Shown here piece after piece: positions 22,830 to 31,113 of a DNA stretch of 64,000 nt. A program made the translations under genes and the position numbers. The notes beneath the pieces are model-generated. The model was not told the DNA's origin and ran no database searches. It saw only the letters and a list, made by a program, of their open reading frames with translations. The DNA is taken from the NCBI GenBank assembly GCA_050012775.1, contig JBEKGN010000001.1:248001-312000 (forward strand), read 5' to 3'. Within the stretch, counting starts at the first letter, position 1. Every line of letters starts with the position of its first letter. The DNA is from Roseiarcus sp050012775. GTDB lineage: Bacteria > Pseudomonadota > Alphaproteobacteria > Rhizobiales > Beijerinckiaceae.

Positions 22830-25622
22830 ATGGACGCCGCCGACCGAGACATCATGAGTTCCCAGGACGCCGCCGCCCTCGTCGCCGGATCGCCTTTCGC
22901 CGAGCGGCTCGACCGCGGCGCGCCGCTGATCGTCGCGGCGGGGCGTCCGGCGCAGGTCGAATTCGCCACGCCCGCGGCGTTGGCGCTCTTCGGCGTCGAA
23001 ACGCTCGGCGCGCTCGACGCCGTCGCCTTCGCCGCGCAAAGCCCGGGCGCCCGGCGATTGCGCCATCTTATCGAGGCGCTCGCCCAGGGGGTTCCCCCGC
23101 GCGTGGAATCGCTGCGATTTTACGCCGGCCGATTGCCCCTGCCGGTCGGGCTCATGTGCGCCCGGATCGCCTCGTCGCAAGGTCGGGATTTCCTCGTCAT
23201 GGCGACGCCGCCGAGTCCTGGCGAAGCCGAACCCCCGCCATTGGCGGTCGCCGAACCGGTCGCAGGCGAAGCGCCGCGCATCGAGATCGCATCGGCCCGC
23301 CGCTTTCTATGGAGCCTCGACGCGGACGATCGTTTCGGCCAGGCCGATCGCGCGCTCGAGGAAATCGTCGGCTCTCACGCGCCCAAGGTCGGCGAATCGC
23401 TGGCCGCGCTCAACGCCCGCGCCGGCCTCGACCCCATGGGCGACCTGGCCCAGGCGATCGCGGCGCATCGGACCTTTTCGGCGCTGCGGCTCGGCTGGCC
23501 CGAACCCGACCGCGCGAGCGCGCGAATCGTGCTGATTTCCGGGACGCCGATCTTCGACAAGGAGCGGCTCTTCGCGGGATTCCGAGGGTTTGGCCTCTTC
23601 ACCGGCGAAACGATTCCCTGCGGGCCCCTCGAGCGGACGCCGGGCGAGATTTCGCGGCCCGCCGCCGAAGCGCTCGCGGCGCCGCCGCCGATTCCTGACG
23701 CCGGCGTCGATTCGCGCGGCGACGAGACCGCCAAGCTCGCTTCGCCGCCCCAATCCGGCGACCGCAGGGCCGAAATCGTCGTTCTCCGGCCGCCCGGCCC
23801 CGGCCAGGCGGGCGGTCCGAACGTCGTGCCGATCCGCCCCGGCGCGTTGAGCGCGCTTTCCCTCCTGCCCGAAGAATCGCGCCGCTCCGGCGACGACCGC
23901 GAAAGCGTGGAGCTGACGACGACCGAACGCGACGCCTTTCGCGAGATCGCTCGGGCGCTCGGCGCGAGACTGCCTTCCCAGCGCGAGGGAAAGCCCGCCG
24001 GCGGGCCGATCGAGACGAGCGCGGCGCCCCTTTCCGCTCGGCCGGCCGCCCGCGATTTGATCGACGTCGCCGAGCCGCCTTCCCCGGCCCCGCCGGACGG
24101 GGCGCGCGAGGCGGCCATCGAGCGGACCCCCGAAAGCGCGCGCCGCAACGCCTGCGAGCTGCTCGATCGTCTGCCGATCGGCGCGATGGTTCTGCGCGGC
24201 GGGGAGCCGCTCTATCTCAATCAGACGATGCTGGATCTGGTGGGTTATCGCGACCTCGCGGCGTTTCGCGCCGCCGACGGACTGGCGCACATGTTCAGGG
24301 GCCGCGACGCCCAAACGCTCGCGGAGGCCAGCGCAGGCGGCGCGATGCCGCTCGTCACGGCCGGCGGCGAATTGATCGCGGTGGACGGGCAGGCGCAGTC
24401 CGTTCAATGGGACGACGCTCCGGCGACGCTGATCGCGCTGCGCCGCTCGCGCGACGCCGAATATCAGGCCGAGCTGCGCGCGCTCGAGCGCGAGGCGCGC
24501 GCCCACGAGGCGACCGCGCGCGATCTCACGGCGGCGCTGGACGCAGCGGCGGACGGCATGGTCGCTCTCGACCACGCGGGCCGCATCGTCTCCATGAGCC
24601 GCCCGGCCGAAGCGCTTTTCGGCTACGACCAGAACGAAGTGGCGGGCGAAAGCTTCCTCATGTTGTTCGCGCCGCAAAGCCAGAGCGAGGCGGCGTCCCG
24701 CTTCGAACAGGTCAAGCAGGACAGGGAAATCCCGCGCGCCGGCGCGGGCGAGGAACTCGTCGGCCGCGACCGGCGCGGCCAGTCGATCTCGCTGCTCCTG
24801 ACGATGGCGCGCCTCGCCGCGCCGCAGTCGCCGCCCCGGTATTGCGCGATGGTTCGCGACGTGACGCCCTGGAAGGCGATCGAGCGGACGTTGGAGACGG
24901 CGCTCGGCCAGGCCGAACAGGCCAGCGCGCGCAAGACCGACTTTCTCGCGCGCATCAGCCACGAAGTGCGAACGCCGCTGCACGCCATTCTCGGCTTCGC
25001 CGAAGTGATGATGGAGGAGCGTTTCGGACCGATCGGCAACGAACGCTACAAGGACTACATCAAGGACATTCACGCGTCCGCCAAGCACGTGATGAGTCTC
25101 GCCAACGACCTCCTGGATCTCTCCAAGATCGAGGCGGGCAAGCTGGAGCTCGAGTTCGCGCCGGTCGACGCCAATCGCATCGTGCGCGAATGCGTCTCGC
25201 TGATGCAGCCGCAGGCCGCGCAGGAACGCATCATCGTGCGCTTGTCGCTGTTCGACAAACTGCCCAACGTCATGGCGGACGAACGGTCGCTGCGCCAGAT
25301 TCTCCTCAACCTGATGTCGAACGCCGTCAAGTTCAACGAGCCGGGCGGACAAGTCATCGTCTCGACCGCCCTCGACGAAGCCGGCCACTCGGTCATCCGC
25401 GTGCGCGACACCGGCGTCGGCATGAACGAGAACGAAATCACCGCCGCGCTCGAGCCGTTCCGTCAGGTCGGCGGCGCCCGTCGCGCCGGCGGCGCCGGCC
25501 TCGGCCTGCCCCTGACGAAAGCCCTAGCCGAAGCGAACCACGCCGACTTTTCCATCAAGAGCCGCAAGGAGCAGGGAACGCTGGTCGAAGTCGCATTCCC
25601 CAGCGTCAAGGCGGCGCAGTAA
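22830..25622 (+). CDS. PAS-domain sensor histidine kinase (PdhS/PleC/DivJ-like)
   Basis: A kinase of about 930 residues, apparently soluble, with no membrane segment. Two PAS-type regions lie near residues 440-530 and 570-680, after a long Pro/Ala-rich N-terminal part. The dimerisation and phosphorylation helix has H711 in ARISHEVRTPLHAILGFAEV, followed by ERYKDYIKDIHASAKHVMSL, the sequence typical of PleC/DivJ/PdhS kinases that act on DivK. N-box NLMSNAVKFN and G-boxes DTGVGMN and GAGLGLPLTKAL complete the ATPase. The start is uncertain: ATG 22830 or ATG 22854, with open frame back to 22659. A role in cell-cycle phosphorelay is inferred from the H-box. Confidence 0.85.
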   Translation: MDAADRDIMSSQDAAALVAGSPFAERLDRGAPLIVAAGRPAQVEFATPAALALFGVETLGALDAVAFAAQSPGARRLRHLIEALAQGVPPRVESLRFYAGRLPLPVGLMCARIASSQGRDFLVMATPPSPGEAEPPPLAVAEPVAGEAPRIEIASARRFLWSLDADDRFGQADRALEEIVGSHAPKVGESLAALNARAGLDPMGDLAQAIAAHRTFSALRLGWPEPDRASARIVLISGTPIFDKERLFAGFRGFGLFTGETIPCGPLERTPGEISRPAAEALAAPPPIPDAGVDSRGDETAKLASPPQSGDRRAEIVVLRPPGPGQAGGPNVVPIRPGALSALSLLPEESRRSGDDRESVELTTTERDAFREIARALGARLPSQREGKPAGGPIETSAAPLSARPAARDLIDVAEPPSPAPPDGAREAAIERTPESARRNACELLDRLPIGAMVLRGGEPLYLNQTMLDLVGYRDLAAFRAADGLAHMFRGRDAQTLAEASAGGAMPLVTAGGELIAVDGQAQSVQWDDAPATLIALRRSRDAEYQAELRALEREARAHEATARDLTAALDAAADGMVALDHAGRIVSMSRPAEALFGYDQNEVAGESFLMLFAPQSQSEAASRFEQVKQDREIPRAGAGEELVGRDRRGQSISLLLTMARLAAPQSPPRYCAMVRDVTPWKAIERTLETALGQAEQASARKTDFLARISHEVRTPLHAILGFAEVMMEERFGPIGNERYKDYIKDIHASAKHVMSLANDLLDLSKIEAGKLELEFAPVDANRIVRECVSLMQPQAAQERIIVRLSLFDKLPNVMADERSLRQILLNLMSNAVKFNEPGGQVIVSTALDEAGHSVIRVRDTGVGMNENEITAALEPFRQVGGARRAGGAGLGLPLTKALAEANHADFSIKSRKEQGTLVEVAFPSVKAAQ

Positions 25623-25728
25623 GATTGCCGGATCGACGCCCGAGCGCCGGCGGCTTTAAGCCGATCTTAGCTTCTTGGCGCCTATTGAATTCTTCCCGAT
25701 CTCGGTTTCTCGGTCCGGCGGCGGAGCG

Positions 25729-26550
25729 ATGCAGCTGAATTTCATGGCGCCCGTCTTTCGTCCATCGATTCGCAACGAGCGCGAACTCGTCGGCTACGTC
25801 GCCTTGGTCACCGCCGTTTGCGTCACGATTGCGCTGGCCGCGGACGTGACGAACCATCTTGTGTTTTTCGTCGACTGGGCGACCTGCCTGCGCTCGTGGG
25901 CCATTACGGTGCTCCTTGCTCTCGCGCTCGCGGCGCCCATCTCGCGCATGATCGGCAAGGCGCACCTCGAACTCTATCGGGCCAAGCTGCAAGCCGATGC
26001 GCTGAGCCTCACCGATCCGCTCACCGGCCTTCCCAATCGGCGCGCGCTGCTGGAAGCCGCCGCGGTCGCGAAGCCCGATCTGTTGGCGTTGGTGATTTTC
26101 GACATCGACCGATTCAAGCGCGTCAACGACACCTATGGCCATGTCGCGGGCGACGCCGTCATCCGCTCCATCGCTCAGATGATGGCGGCCGAGCTCGGCC
26201 CGTTCGGCTGTGTGGCGCGGGTCGGAGGCGAAGAATTCGCGCTGCTGTCCTCGGGCGTCTCGCTCGAATCGCTGGCGACCCGGCTGATCGCCTTTTGCGA
26301 CAGAGTGGGATCGACGCCCATCCTCGACAACGGCGTGTCCCTGCGGGTGACGATCTCGGCCGGGGTGGCGCTGCGCGAACCCGGCCTCACCTTCGACGAC
26401 CTCTATTTGGCGGCCGATCGCGCGCTCTATGCGGCGAAGGTCTCCGGCCGCAATCAAATCCAATTCCCGCCGGCGCTCGACGCGCTGCTGCGGAAAGTCG
26501 GCGCGAAAGACGACGCGCCGAAACGCGACCCGCTCGCGCGCAGCGCCTGA
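25729..26550 (+). CDS. Membrane-bound diguanylate cyclase (GGDEF)
   Basis: A 273-residue protein with two membrane helices (about residues 20-40 and 55-75) and a C-terminal GGDEF domain. It has DPLTGLPNRRALLE at the domain start, FDIDRFKRVNDTYGH, and active-site GGEEF at 166-170, which is a functional variant. The inhibitory RxxD site that should precede GGEEF is replaced by GPFG, so product feedback is probably absent. It makes c-di-GMP from GTP. It follows the PdhS-like kinase by 106 bases on the same strand, and the start ATG 25729 has GCGGAG upstream. Confidence 0.9.
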   Translation: MQLNFMAPVFRPSIRNERELVGYVALVTAVCVTIALAADVTNHLVFFVDWATCLRSWAITVLLALALAAPISRMIGKAHLELYRAKLQADALSLTDPLTGLPNRRALLEAAAVAKPDLLALVIFDIDRFKRVNDTYGHVAGDAVIRSIAQMMAAELGPFGCVARVGGEEFALLSSGVSLESLATRLIAFCDRVGSTPILDNGVSLRVTISAGVALREPGLTFDDLYLAADRALYAAKVSGRNQIQFPPALDALLRKVGAKDDAPKRDPLARSA

Positions 26551-26632
26551 CCGCGGCCGGCGGAAGCGGCCGCGCGGGAGCGAGTCCTAATCCCCTCATC
26601 ATCCCCTCATCGGCGCGTGGCTTGGAACGCCC

Positions 26633-26669
26633 TTGAATTCGCCGAATATATCTGTTATTCTGGATATAT
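26633..26669 (+). promoter_or_regulatory. arsR promoter and overlapping ArsR operator
   Basis: TTGAAT (26633-26638), a 17-base spacer and TATTCT (26656-26661) suit a sigma-70 promoter whose transcript would begin about at the arsR ATG (26668). An inverted repeat ATATATC (26646-26652) and GATATAT (26663-26669), 10 bases apart, overlaps the -10 box and the start codon and is a typical place for an ArsR-family operator. No Shine-Dalgarno sequence stands before the ATG. Confidence 0.55.
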
Positions 26670-27024
26670 GGATAGTACAGAAGCCATCGCCGCGCTGGCT
26701 GCGCTCGCACAAGCGACCCGGCTCGAGACCTTCCGCCTGCTGGTCCGCCGGGAGCCGGAAGGGGCGCCGGCCGGGGAGCTCGCCCGTCTTATGGACGTGC
26801 CGCAGAACACCATGTCTCAGCATCTGGCCGTGCTGGCGCGCACGGGGCTGGCGCGCGGCGAGCGGCATAGCCGTTCCATCATCTATCGCGCGAACCTCGA
26901 CCGCTTCCGGGAGGTCGCGCTGTTTCTGCTCAAAGACTGCTGCGGCGGACGCGCCGACCTGTGCGCGCCGCTCATCGCCGATCTCTCCCCTTGCCGCCCA
27001 CCCAAGGAGGCCGCTCATGGCTGA
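26668..27024 (+). CDS. arsR: ArsR-family arsenite-responsive repressor
   Basis: A 118-residue winged-helix repressor. The DNA-reading helix is VPQNTMSQHLAVLARTGLA near residue 45. The C-terminal part has LLKDCCGGRADLC, giving Cys91, Cys92 and Cys98 (CC-x5-C), the arsenite site of the Acidithiobacillus-type ArsR rather than the CxC site in the DNA-reading helix of plasmid ArsR. Arsenite binding should release the operator and derepress the operon. The last three codons overlap the next gene, so translation is coupled. ATG 26668 is favoured because the operator and promoter lie right before it. Confidence 0.92.
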   Translation: MDSTEAIAALAALAQATRLETFRLLVRREPEGAPAGELARLMDVPQNTMSQHLAVLARTGLARGERHSRSIIYRANLDRFREVALFLLKDCCGGRADLCAPLIADLSPCRPPKEAAHG

Positions 27025-27544
27025 GCGTCTATTCAACGTCCTGTTCCTGTGCACCGGCAATAGCGGGCGCTCGATTCTCGCCGAATCCATTCTGCGCAAA
27101 GACGCGGCGGGGCGCTTCAACGCCTTTTCCGCGGGAAGCCATCCCAAGGGGGCCGTCAATCCTTTCGCCCTGAAGGCGCTGGAGAGACTGGAGTGCCCAA
27201 CCGAAGGCCTGCGCTCGAAGAACTGGGAGGAATTCTCCGGCCCAAACGTCCCGGCGATGGATTTCGTCTTCACCCTTTGCGACGACGCCGCGCGCGAGAC
27301 TTGCCCGGTCTGGCCGGGCCAGCCGATGACCGCCCATTGGGGCATCGAAGACCCGGCCGCCGTCGAGGGAACGGACATTCAAAAGGAAGCCGCCTTCGTG
27401 GCGGCGGCGCGCTATATCAAGAACCGGATTTCCGCTTTCGCCAACCTGCCGATCAACAGCCTCGACAAGTTGTCGTTGACCGCGAAGTTGCGTGAAATCG
27501 GCGAACTCGAAGGAGCGACCAAGCCCCGGCCGGAGGTCGCGTGA
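27017..27544 (+). CDS. arsC: Arsenate reductase, low-molecular-weight phosphatase type
   Basis: A 175-residue protein with the phosphatase P-loop C12-TGNSG-R18, followed by S19. Cys88 and Cys96 (LCDDAARETCP) are the further cysteines that pass electrons to thioredoxin in the Staphylococcus aureus-type ArsC. It should reduce arsenate to arsenite in the cytoplasm. The start ATG 27017 lies inside the end of arsR (8-base overlap) and is preceded by AAGGAGG. The C-terminal 35 residues (LDKLSLTAKLREIGELEG) extend beyond the core fold. Confidence 0.9.
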   Translation: MAERLFNVLFLCTGNSGRSILAESILRKDAAGRFNAFSAGSHPKGAVNPFALKALERLECPTEGLRSKNWEEFSGPNVPAMDFVFTLCDDAARETCPVWPGQPMTAHWGIEDPAAVEGTDIQKEAAFVAAARYIKNRISAFANLPINSLDKLSLTAKLREIGELEGATKPRPEVA

Positions 27545-27969
27545 CGGACGTCGTCATCTACCACAATCCCGCCTGCGGAACTTCGCGCAACGTGCTCGCG
27601 ATGATCCGCAATTCCGGCGTCGAACCGCACATCATCGAATATCTGAAGTGTCCGCCGACGCGGCTGCTGCTGACGCGATTGCTCGATCGCGCCGGCCTGA
27701 CCGTGCGCCAGATTTTGCGCGAGAAGGGCACGCCGTTTCACGATCTCGGCCTCGACGATCCCTCGCTCTCCGACGATGCGCTGCTCGACGCGATCGGCGC
27801 GCATCCCATTCTGATCAACCGGCCGCTCGTCGTCACCCCCAAAGGCGTGCGCCTGTGCCGGCCCTCCGAAACGGTTCTCGATCTGCTGCCGCCGCAACGC
27901 GGACCATTCATCAAGGAAGACGGCGAGCGCGTGATCGACGATCACGGGCGGCGCGTGGCGACGGCATGA
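27541..27969 (+). CDS. arsC: Arsenate reductase, glutaredoxin type
   Basis: A 142-residue protein of the E. coli plasmid ArsC type: YHNPACGTSRN with catalytic Cys12, REKGTPFHDLGLDD, and HPILINRPLVVTPKGVRLCRP carrying the further arginines. It reduces arsenate using glutathione and glutaredoxin. The start is GTG 27541 overlapping the stop of the other reductase (GTGA). It has no sequence relation to that enzyme, so two reductases with different electron donors are translated from the same mRNA. Confidence 0.93.
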   Translation: MTDVVIYHNPACGTSRNVLAMIRNSGVEPHIIEYLKCPPTRLLLTRLLDRAGLTVRQILREKGTPFHDLGLDDPSLSDDALLDAIGAHPILINRPLVVTPKGVRLCRPSETVLDLLPPQRGPFIKEDGERVIDDHGRRVATA

Positions 27970-28664
27970 CATTTCCTCTGGCCAAACGGCTCGCGGCCGA
28001 ATGCCTCGGGACTGGGCTGCTCGTGGCGACCGTCGTCGGCTCCGGCATCATGGGCGAGAGGCTCGCGGGCGGAAACGTCGCGCTCGCCCTACTGGGAAAC
28101 ACTTTGCCGACCGGCGCGATTTTGGTGGTGCTGATCCTGGCGCTCGGGCCGATCTCCGGCGCGCATTTCAATCCGGCGGTGTCGCTGGCGATGAGCCTGC
28201 GCAACGATCATCCGTGGCGGGAATTCATCCCTTACTTGGTCGCGCAAATTGTCGGCGGCTGCGTCGGGACTCTGGTCGCGCACGGCATGTTTGAATTGCC
28301 CCTGCTCGAACTCGCCGTAAAGGCGCGCACCGGCCCGGCGCAATGGTTTGCGGAATTCGTCGCCACCTTCGGCTTGATCGTCACCATTCTTGCGGTGTCA
28401 CGTTTCAAGAGCGAGGCGATTCCGGTCGCGGTCGGCCTCTACATCACGGCGGCCTACTGGTTCACCGCTTCCACTTCGTTCGCCAATCCGGCCGTGGCGA
28501 TCGCGCGGTCCTTCACCAACACATTTTCCGGCATTCGCCCAGTCGATCTTCCTGGGTTCATCGCGGCCGAATTGATCGGCGCGCTCTGCGCTCTGGCACT
28601 GACAACCTGGCTGCTGCGCGAGCGGCTCGATGCGGTCGAGCCTGCGCCCGCCCGTGGATCGTGA
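27966..28664 (+). CDS. aqpS: Aquaglyceroporin of ars operons (AqpS-like)
   Basis: A 232-residue MIP-family channel with six membrane helices and two NPA boxes, HFNPAVSLAMS (near residue 68) and FANPAVAIARS (near 178). In Sinorhizobium meliloti AqpS lets arsenite made by ArsC leave the cell down its gradient. The ATG overlaps the stop of the glutaredoxin-type arsC, which ties it to the operon. Its selectivity filter was not modelled, so water or glycerol transport cannot be ruled out. Confidence 0.88.
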   Translation: MTFPLAKRLAAECLGTGLLVATVVGSGIMGERLAGGNVALALLGNTLPTGAILVVLILALGPISGAHFNPAVSLAMSLRNDHPWREFIPYLVAQIVGGCVGTLVAHGMFELPLLELAVKARTGPAQWFAEFVATFGLIVTILAVSRFKSEAIPVAVGLYITAAYWFTASTSFANPAVAIARSFTNTFSGIRPVDLPGFIAAELIGALCALALTTWLLRERLDAVEPAPARGS

Positions 28665-28695
28665 GTGGTCGCGCCTGGCCGGAAAGGCCTCGGCG

Positions 28696-29913
28696 ATGAC
28701 GTTCGCAGCCGCGTCGCCTAACCGCCTCGTCATCATTCCCGTGCTGGGGGTGACGCAGATTTTCGCCTGGGGATCGTCCTACTATCTCCCGGCGGTTCTG
28801 GCGAAGCCGATAGCCGCCGACACGGGCTGGCCGCTGACCTGGGTGGTCGGCGGCCTCTCCCTCGGCCTTCTCATGGCGGCGCTGATCTCGCCGCGCGTGG
28901 GCCTCGCCATCGAGCGTCATGGCGGACGCTGGGTGTTGCCGCTGAGCGCGGCGGCGATCGGAATCGGGCAAATCGGCTTGGCGATCGCGTCGAATTTGAC
29001 GCTTTACGTCATCGCCTGGCTCATCATCGGCGTCGGCATGGGGGCTGGGCTCTATGACGCCGCCTTCGCCACGTTGGGGCGCCTTTACGGGCGCGACGCC
29101 CGTTCGGCGATCACGGCCCTGACGCTGTTCGGCGGCTTCGCGAGCACCGTTTGCTGGCCGCTCTCAGCGCTCTTGGCGTCGCAACTCGGCTGGCGGGGCG
29201 CGTGTCTGGTTTACGCGACGATCCAGCTTGCGGTCGCCCTTCCCTCCTATCTGATCTTCGTGCCGCGCGTCGCGCCGGCGCGACCCGCGCGTCCTGACGC
29301 CGCGCATGCGGCGCAAGCGCCGATCGCCGCGAAGCCGTCGTGGATCCTGCTGACGGTCCTGGCCGTCGCGCTGACTCTGGCGGCGACGATTTCGTCATTG
29401 GTTTCCGTTCATCTGCTGACCATCCTGCGGGCGAACGGCGTTACGCTCGCCGTCGCGGTCGCTCTGGGCGCTCTGGTGGGGCCTGCGCAAGTGGCCGCCC
29501 GCACGGTCGAGATGGCGATCGCCCGTCGCCATCATCCCATAGGGACCAAGATCGCCTCCGTGAGTTTTGTCGCGCTCGGCCTCTCGGCGCTTTGGGCCGG
29601 GTTGCCGCTGATCCCGATCGCGCTCGCCTGCTACGGCGCCGGCATCGGCCTGGAATCCATCGCGCGCGGAACGCTGCCGCTCGCTCTTTTCGGCGCGACC
29701 GGCTACGCGACCCTGATGGGCCGTCTCGCCGTCCCGAGCCTGCTCGCGCAGGCCGCGGCGCCGTGGATCGGCGCGATTCTGCTGGAGCGCGCCGGAGCGT
29801 CGGGAACTCTCGCCGTCCTCGCCTCGATCGCCTTGTTCAATGTCGCCTTGACTGGCGGCCTCGTCTGGCTGGTCCATCGCCGGCGCGCGATTGCGCCGTC
29901 CGTTCCCGGCTAG
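28696..29913 (+). CDS. MFS transporter, last gene of the ars operon
   Basis: A 405-residue major facilitator protein with about 12 membrane helices. The opening LVIIPVLGVTQIFAWGSSYY and GPRVGLAIERHGGRW-like loop 2 (SPRVGLAIERHGGRWVLP) belong to an MFS group common in rhizobial arsenic operons. It begins 31 bases after aqpS on the same strand. No ArsB or Acr3 pump is present in the operon, so this carrier is the natural candidate for exporting arsenite or an organoarsenical. That role is inferred from position only. Confidence 0.8.
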   Translation: MTFAAASPNRLVIIPVLGVTQIFAWGSSYYLPAVLAKPIAADTGWPLTWVVGGLSLGLLMAALISPRVGLAIERHGGRWVLPLSAAAIGIGQIGLAIASNLTLYVIAWLIIGVGMGAGLYDAAFATLGRLYGRDARSAITALTLFGGFASTVCWPLSALLASQLGWRGACLVYATIQLAVALPSYLIFVPRVAPARPARPDAAHAAQAPIAAKPSWILLTVLAVALTLAATISSLVSVHLLTILRANGVTLAVAVALGALVGPAQVAARTVEMAIARRHHPIGTKIASVSFVALGLSALWAGLPLIPIALACYGAGIGLESIARGTLPLALFGATGYATLMGRLAVPSLLAQAAAPWIGAILLERAGASGTLAVLASIALFNVALTGGLVWLVHRRRAIAPSVPG

Positions 29914-30020
29914 GACGGCTTCGCGCCTTCGCAGCAGCCGGGGCGATCCCCGGGGTTCGCCGCGACGCGCCGCTCATTGCGGCAGCGCGAGCCCCGCCGC
30001 AAGGGCGAGGCCGACGGCGC

Positions 30021-30392
30021 TCACTTCGATTTCGTCCACGCCACCGACTTGCAGATCCATCCGCCGAAGACGCAGCCCGCGGTGATCAGGCTATGGCCCG
30101 ACATCGTCATCTTTCCCGTGTAATTCTGGCCGTCTTCGGGATTGAACGCCATTCCCGCCCAGATGTTCTCGCCGTTCGGCTTCATGTCGAAGAACACCTG
30201 CTGCCCGACCTTGGCGGGATCGTTCGCATCCCTCACCCAGGTGACGCTTCCGCACACCGCCGCGCCGCAGGAGACGAAGCGAACTCTTCCCTTGCCGTCG
30301 TCGCGCGCCCATTCCCCGAGAATGTCGCCCGCCAACGCGAAATGCGATGAAGCCGCCAGAGCGGCGAAGGCCAAAAGAGATCGACGAAGCAA
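30021..30392 (-). CDS. Exported DUF2147 family protein
   Basis: A 123-residue protein with a signal peptide (LLRRSLLAFAALAASSHFALA) and the DUF2147 body: ILGEWARDDGKGRVRFVSCG, FDMKPNGENIWAGMAFNPED, YTGKMTMSG, and VFGGWICKSVAWTK. The start is TTG 30392, chosen because GGGAGGG lies just upstream and the signal peptide begins there; an ATG 120 bases upstream gives an implausible Arg-rich lead. DUF2147 proteins are small periplasmic beta-rich proteins without a firm function. It lies convergent with the MFS gene. Confidence 0.8.
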   Translation of the reverse strand: MLRRSLLAFAALAASSHFALAGDILGEWARDDGKGRVRFVSCGAAVCGSVTWVRDANDPAKVGQQVFFDMKPNGENIWAGMAFNPEDGQNYTGKMTMSGHSLITAGCVFGGWICKSVAWTKSK

Positions 30393-30542
30393 GGTTCCCT
30401 CCCCGTGAGCGCGCTCGACGGCCGGTTCGCGTCGAAACAAACGCGCGCGCCGGATCGCGAGAGGCTTGCGCGATTGTGACGGCAAGACGCGCGGCCGGTC
30501 AAGGCGGCGCATGATCCCGTTTCGATTGCGGGGACGCGCCGC

Positions 30543-31097
30543 TCACGACCCGCCGGAAGACGTCATCGGCGACGCCGGCCCGCCCGCCGGCCGCTGGGGT
30601 TCGGCCGCCACTTCCATCGCCCAGTAGACCCGGTACTGGGTGCGCGCGTCTTTCGCGACGGCGATGCCGAAGCGCGTCGCGCGCGCGATCAGAAGATTGG
30701 CGTCGTGCTCGGGCGAACCGCGCCAACCCGTCAGCGCCTCTTCGGTCGAATAATAGCCGCCGCCGACATTCTCGCCCGCCTCCGTCGCATCGACGCCCGC
30801 TCCGGCGAGGCGCGAGGAGAAGCTGCCGGCGACGTCGTGGGAGAGCGCGTTCGCGGCGACCATGGCGTCCGCCTGGCGCTGCGCCATCGCGTTGAGCGCC
30901 GGATCGAGCCGCACCGGGCCGAGGCGGCGGCTGGCGCGGTAGGCGTTCAGCATCGCCGCCGCGGCGGGCGGGTCGACATGGACGCTGGCGAGCGAATGGA
31001 GAATCCGGGAGTCGATCGGGCCTGTCCGGAGCGCCTCTTCGCCGCAACCCGCAAGAGCCAACGCCAACACCGGCGCAATGGCGGTTCTCAGCCTCAT
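30543..31097 (-). CDS. CAP/SCP-domain lipoprotein
   Basis: A 184-residue protein with a lipoprotein signal (ALALAGC, cysteine at 18) and a CAP (SCP/PR1) domain: MLNAYRASRRLGPVRLDPAL, then HDVAGSFSSRLAGAG, GENVGGGYYSTEEALTGW, and the closing block RVYWAMEVAA. Bacterial CAP proteins are secreted or envelope-anchored, and their role is unclear. It should be anchored in the outer or inner membrane facing the periplasm. It is downstream of the L,D-transpeptidase pair on the same strand. Confidence 0.88.
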   Translation of the reverse strand: MRLRTAIAPVLALALAGCGEEALRTGPIDSRILHSLASVHVDPPAAAAMLNAYRASRRLGPVRLDPALNAMAQRQADAMVAANALSHDVAGSFSSRLAGAGVDATEAGENVGGGYYSTEEALTGWRGSPEHDANLLIARATRFGIAVAKDARTQYRVYWAMEVAAEPQRPAGGPASPMTSSGGS

Positions 31098-31113
31098 GAC
31101 GATTGTCCCCGTT

